Source of the DNA: Bacteroidota bacterium
Lineage (GTDB): Bacteria > Bacteroidota > Bacteroidia > Chitinophagales > Chitinophagaceae
Reading direction: 5' to 3'
Assembly (NCBI GenBank): GCA_947441205.1
Contig: CANETM010000066.1
Coordinates: forward strand, 1 to 8,120
DNA: 8,120 nt
The first letter of the stretch is position 1, and the number at the start of each line of letters is the position of its first letter. Of this stretch, positions 5,796 through 8,120 are shown one piece after another. The translations under genes and the position numbers were made by a program. Below the pieces are notes generated by a model. The model did not search any database, had not been told where the DNA came from, and saw nothing but the letters and a program-made list of their open reading frames with translations.

Positions 5796-8120
5796 AATAA
5801 TTTATAAGAAAATTTAATCCCTTGCGTTTTTGGTCCATTTTGTAAATAACCATTTACAAAATCAATACGAAATAATCTAAATATTTTTTCAACAGAAGCA
5901 AAGGTTTCAAAATAATTAGGCTTTCCATTTACATTCAATGTATTTAGACCAACTACAAAAAACCAATTTAATTTTTTAAAGATTGGTATTTTATTAGAAA
6001 TAAATCCATTCAAATGATACTCAAAATGGGACTCGGTATAAAGTGATGATGTATTACTAAATGTATAATAAGGTAATAATTGAAACCCATTCATATAGTT
6101 CGTATTTACCACTATTTCATTACCCAAATAATGTTGATAATCAGGAGTATATAATTTATTAGTATTTGAAAAACCACCTACAATAAATTTCGCGTCTAAT
6201 TTTCCATAAAGTTTTAAATTCAAATTTTGAGAAGCTGTTACGCACCATTTCAAAAAATCAACATCACTTTCTAAAATAGATTTTAAGCCACTTGATACAT
6301 TAACATTAAGGGTAGGATATTTAGAACCTAAATTGATTAAACGTTCAGGCAATTCAAGATATTTTGAAAATGGCCTCCAAGTAATATTAAAATTAAGTAC
6401 TAATGATTTATGGGGGACTAAATTGGAACTCATTAAAGTAGTAGGAAAATTAGGCGAAAATGTTTTGCCATTAAGACTTTCAACTACATTGTCCATTGGT
6501 TTTCTATTTTGATATTGAATATCTAGTAAAGCATTGATACCCTGCCCAAAATTTCGTCTATATGTTATTTTGAAATAGGCTGCCTCGTATGTTTTCATAT
6601 CATTTCGGCCCCAAAAGTATCCGCCCAATGAATTTTCAAATTCCCGGATTGGATTATTATTATTAAATTGAAAAACAGTGTTACCAAATCCAAAATTTAA
6701 AGAGGATCTGGATTTGGATGGAAATGTATAATTAGTAATTATTTCACCATACAACTTTTGCTTACTTAATCCATACCTTAAAACTGGATTAATTTCCAGG
6801 TTATTATATTTTTTTAATTGTTTTGAATAAGACATTCTAAAATTCATCACTCGGCCCTCTGCAGGGTTAAAATAACTTGGAAAGGCAGTAAGTAAAGGGT
6901 TGAACCTGAGAAATGTTTTTTTAGTTTGGATACTATAATTATACCCTGTTAAAAATACATTCAAAAACTTCGGCTTATTCCTGACACTATCCACACTATC
7001 CATATATGCTGGAGTGGACCTGATTTTTTCAAGACTATCCTTTTTAATAAAATCCAACGCTTCACTTGGAAGCAATGACACTGGTCGGGCACTATCCCAA
7101 AATTGAACCGATTTTTTATTTGAACTATCTAAATATTTTATTAAAACATTACTAAAATACTTGGGGCCGAAACTTTTATTGATTTCATATTGGTTATATA
7201 CTTGCAAAAAACTGCCGTAAAATTTAAATCCTAAAAAACGACCTGCGATATTACTCACTTGTTGTTTTACCACCCACTGATTATTAATTTGCATATAAAT
7301 TTGGTCATAGCTCACTGTATCAACTAACTGCAACTGCTGTTCCTTTAACAAATTCAACTGAACACTATGTATACACCAACGACCATCAACAATAGTAATA
7401 AATCCATTAAACAAAGGCTCTTGCTTCCGCTTTGGGGTTACTTTAATTCTACAAATCTCAAGGCCATTTTCATAAAATGAACCTAAGTATTTATACTTGT
7501 AATAATTAAGTGCATTATCCGCAATAGGCGAAATAAACCCTCGTGGATTTAAAGCATTATTCACTTCAATAATGTTTTCATAAAATGAAACGATAGATGG
7601 ACTTCCAAATCCAAAGCCATCACTACGTCCACTTACTTTTGTGGATGTTATTTCTACTTTTTTTTGATTGTCTTTAATGGAATAATCTGCAAAGGTTTCT
7701 GATAAATACAAAAGCTTTGCCTTACTCGTATCACCATCTTCAAAATCGACAGTATCGCCTAAAAATTTATTGGGGAAATCCCTTAATTGTAATTGACCTT
7801 TTAAATATACTTGACATTTGAAATTATTAAACTCCTTTAAATAAATTGGCCTTTGCTTTATTGCATTTCTGATTATTTCATATGCGGGATCCTCCGCTTT
7901 ATTGGACACAATTACTTCCTTCAATTCATATTCTTGCTCCTCTAAAACAAAATTTAATGTAGTGACCTTATTGTCAATGTTTATTTTTTTCTCATTGATT
8001 TTAAAACCAATGCTTTGGCATACAATAATGTATTCCCCTTTATCTAATTGCAAGCTATATTGACCTTTAATATTTGCAGTTGTACCATTTATCGTTTTTT
8101 GTATGCTAATTGACGCGAAA
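5792..8120 (-). CDS. DUF5686 outer-membrane protein with carboxypeptidase-regulatory-like domain, 5' end outside window
   Basis: This is a large predicted outer-membrane protein of unknown function, characteristic of Bacteroidota. The frame is open to the right edge; the TTG at 8053 is an internal leucine codon, because the 22 codons before it continue a CarboxypepD_reg-like beta-sandwich (FASISIQKTINGTTAN, then GQYSLQLDKGEYIIVCQSIGF). About 775 residues are visible. After the sandwich comes the linker LKEVIVSNKAEDPAYEIIRNAI, ending near residue 87, which is the usual entry to DUF5686. A mixed alpha/beta part follows to about 380. The remainder is rich in alternating aromatic and polar beta strands, as in a membrane barrel, and ends in a terminal phenylalanine (FSYKLF), a feature of outer-membrane barrels. 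Homologues run a little over 800 residues, so the missing part should be a signal peptide and the first strands. No TonB-dependent plug domain is visible. Its stop overlaps that of elaA. Family assignment is good; role unknown. Confidence 0.85.
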   Translation of the reverse strand, partial: FASISIQKTINGTTANIKGQYSLQLDKGEYIIVCQSIGFKINEKKINIDNKVTTLNFVLEEQEYELKEVIVSNKAEDPAYEIIRNAIKQRPIYLKEFNNFKCQVYLKGQLQLRDFPNKFLGDTVDFEDGDTSKAKLLYLSETFADYSIKDNQKKVEITSTKVSGRSDGFGFGSPSIVSFYENIIEVNNALNPRGFISPIADNALNYYKYKYLGSFYENGLEICRIKVTPKRKQEPLFNGFITIVDGRWCIHSVQLNLLKEQQLQLVDTVSYDQIYMQINNQWVVKQQVSNIAGRFLGFKFYGSFLQVYNQYEINKSFGPKYFSNVLIKYLDSSNKKSVQFWDSARPVSLLPSEALDFIKKDSLEKIRSTPAYMDSVDSVRNKPKFLNVFLTGYNYSIQTKKTFLRFNPLLTAFPSYFNPAEGRVMNFRMSYSKQLKKYNNLEINPVLRYGLSKQKLYGEIITNYTFPSKSRSSLNFGFGNTVFQFNNNNPIREFENSLGGYFWGRNDMKTYEAAYFKITYRRNFGQGINALLDIQYQNRKPMDNVVESLNGKTFSPNFPTTLMSSNLVPHKSLVLNFNITWRPFSKYLELPERLINLGSKYPTLNVNVSSGLKSILESDVDFLKWCVTASQNLNLKLYGKLDAKFIVGGFSNTNKLYTPDYQHYLGNEIVVNTNYMNGFQLLPYYTFSNTSSLYTESHFEYHLNGFISNKIPIFKKLNWFFVVGLNTLNVNGKPNYFETFASVEKIFRLFRIDFVNGYLQNGPKTQGIKFSYKLF

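Noticed and set aside
8051..8053. TTG as the start of the DUF5686 gene
   Set aside because: The frame continues to 8120 with carboxypeptidase-regulatory-like sequence; a start here would split that domain.
1..8120. Mobile element, CRISPR array, toxin-antitoxin, phage or defence system
   Set aside because: No transposase, integrase, regular direct repeats, small gene pairs or defence domains are visible; all long frames belong to housekeeping or envelope families.

Overview
The window looks like ordinary chromosome from an AT-rich member of the Bacteroidota, probably the Chitinophagia (Chitinophagaceae-like). The clearest indicator is a large outer-membrane protein of the DUF5686 type with a carboxypeptidase-regulatory-like N-terminal domain, a family essentially confined to this phylum. 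Supporting signs are poor Shine-Dalgarno sequences, TAnnTTTG-like promoter elements and the style of the glycosyltransferases. The genus is an inference; no rRNA or tRNA marker is present.

Layout: (1) 1-1095, plus strand: the C-terminal four fifths or so of the replication-associated recombination ATPase RarA, cut by the left edge. (2) 1092-1138: a perfect 18-bp inverted repeat that probably terminates transcription from both sides. (3) 1163-2635 and 2774-3493, minus strand: an FAD-dependent oxidoreductase of the amine oxidase / UDP-galactopyranose-mutase-like superfamily, and upstream of it a soluble GT2 glycosyltransferase resembling dolichyl-phosphate mannose synthase. (4) 3494-3613: a very AT-rich divergent promoter region. 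(5) 3614-5287, plus strand: a polytopic GT39/GT83 (ArnT-like) membrane glycosyltransferase. (6) 5334-5795, plus strand: an ElaA-type GNAT acetyltransferase. (7) 5792-8120, minus strand: the DUF5686 protein, converging on the GNAT gene with its stop codon overlapping that gene's stop codon and cut by the right edge.

How the genes work together: the GT2 enzyme probably loads a sugar from a nucleotide sugar onto polyprenyl phosphate at the inner face of the cytoplasmic membrane. The divergently transcribed GT39-like enzyme belongs to a class that uses such polyprenyl-phosphate sugars on the outer face. The FAD enzyme is often found in envelope polysaccharide loci and may modify a sugar or lipid precursor. 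Together they could form a small envelope glycosylation module, but the substrate cannot be read from the sequence. RarA, ElaA and the DUF5686 protein have no evident link to it.

The least expected signal is non-coding. A roughly 43-bp sequence directly upstream of the elaA start (5298-5341) has a diverged copy at 2692-2734, in the gap between the GT2 and FAD genes, where no plus-strand gene follows. I found no mobile element, CRISPR array, tRNA, rRNA or defence system. No gene-free stretch exceeds 140 bp.
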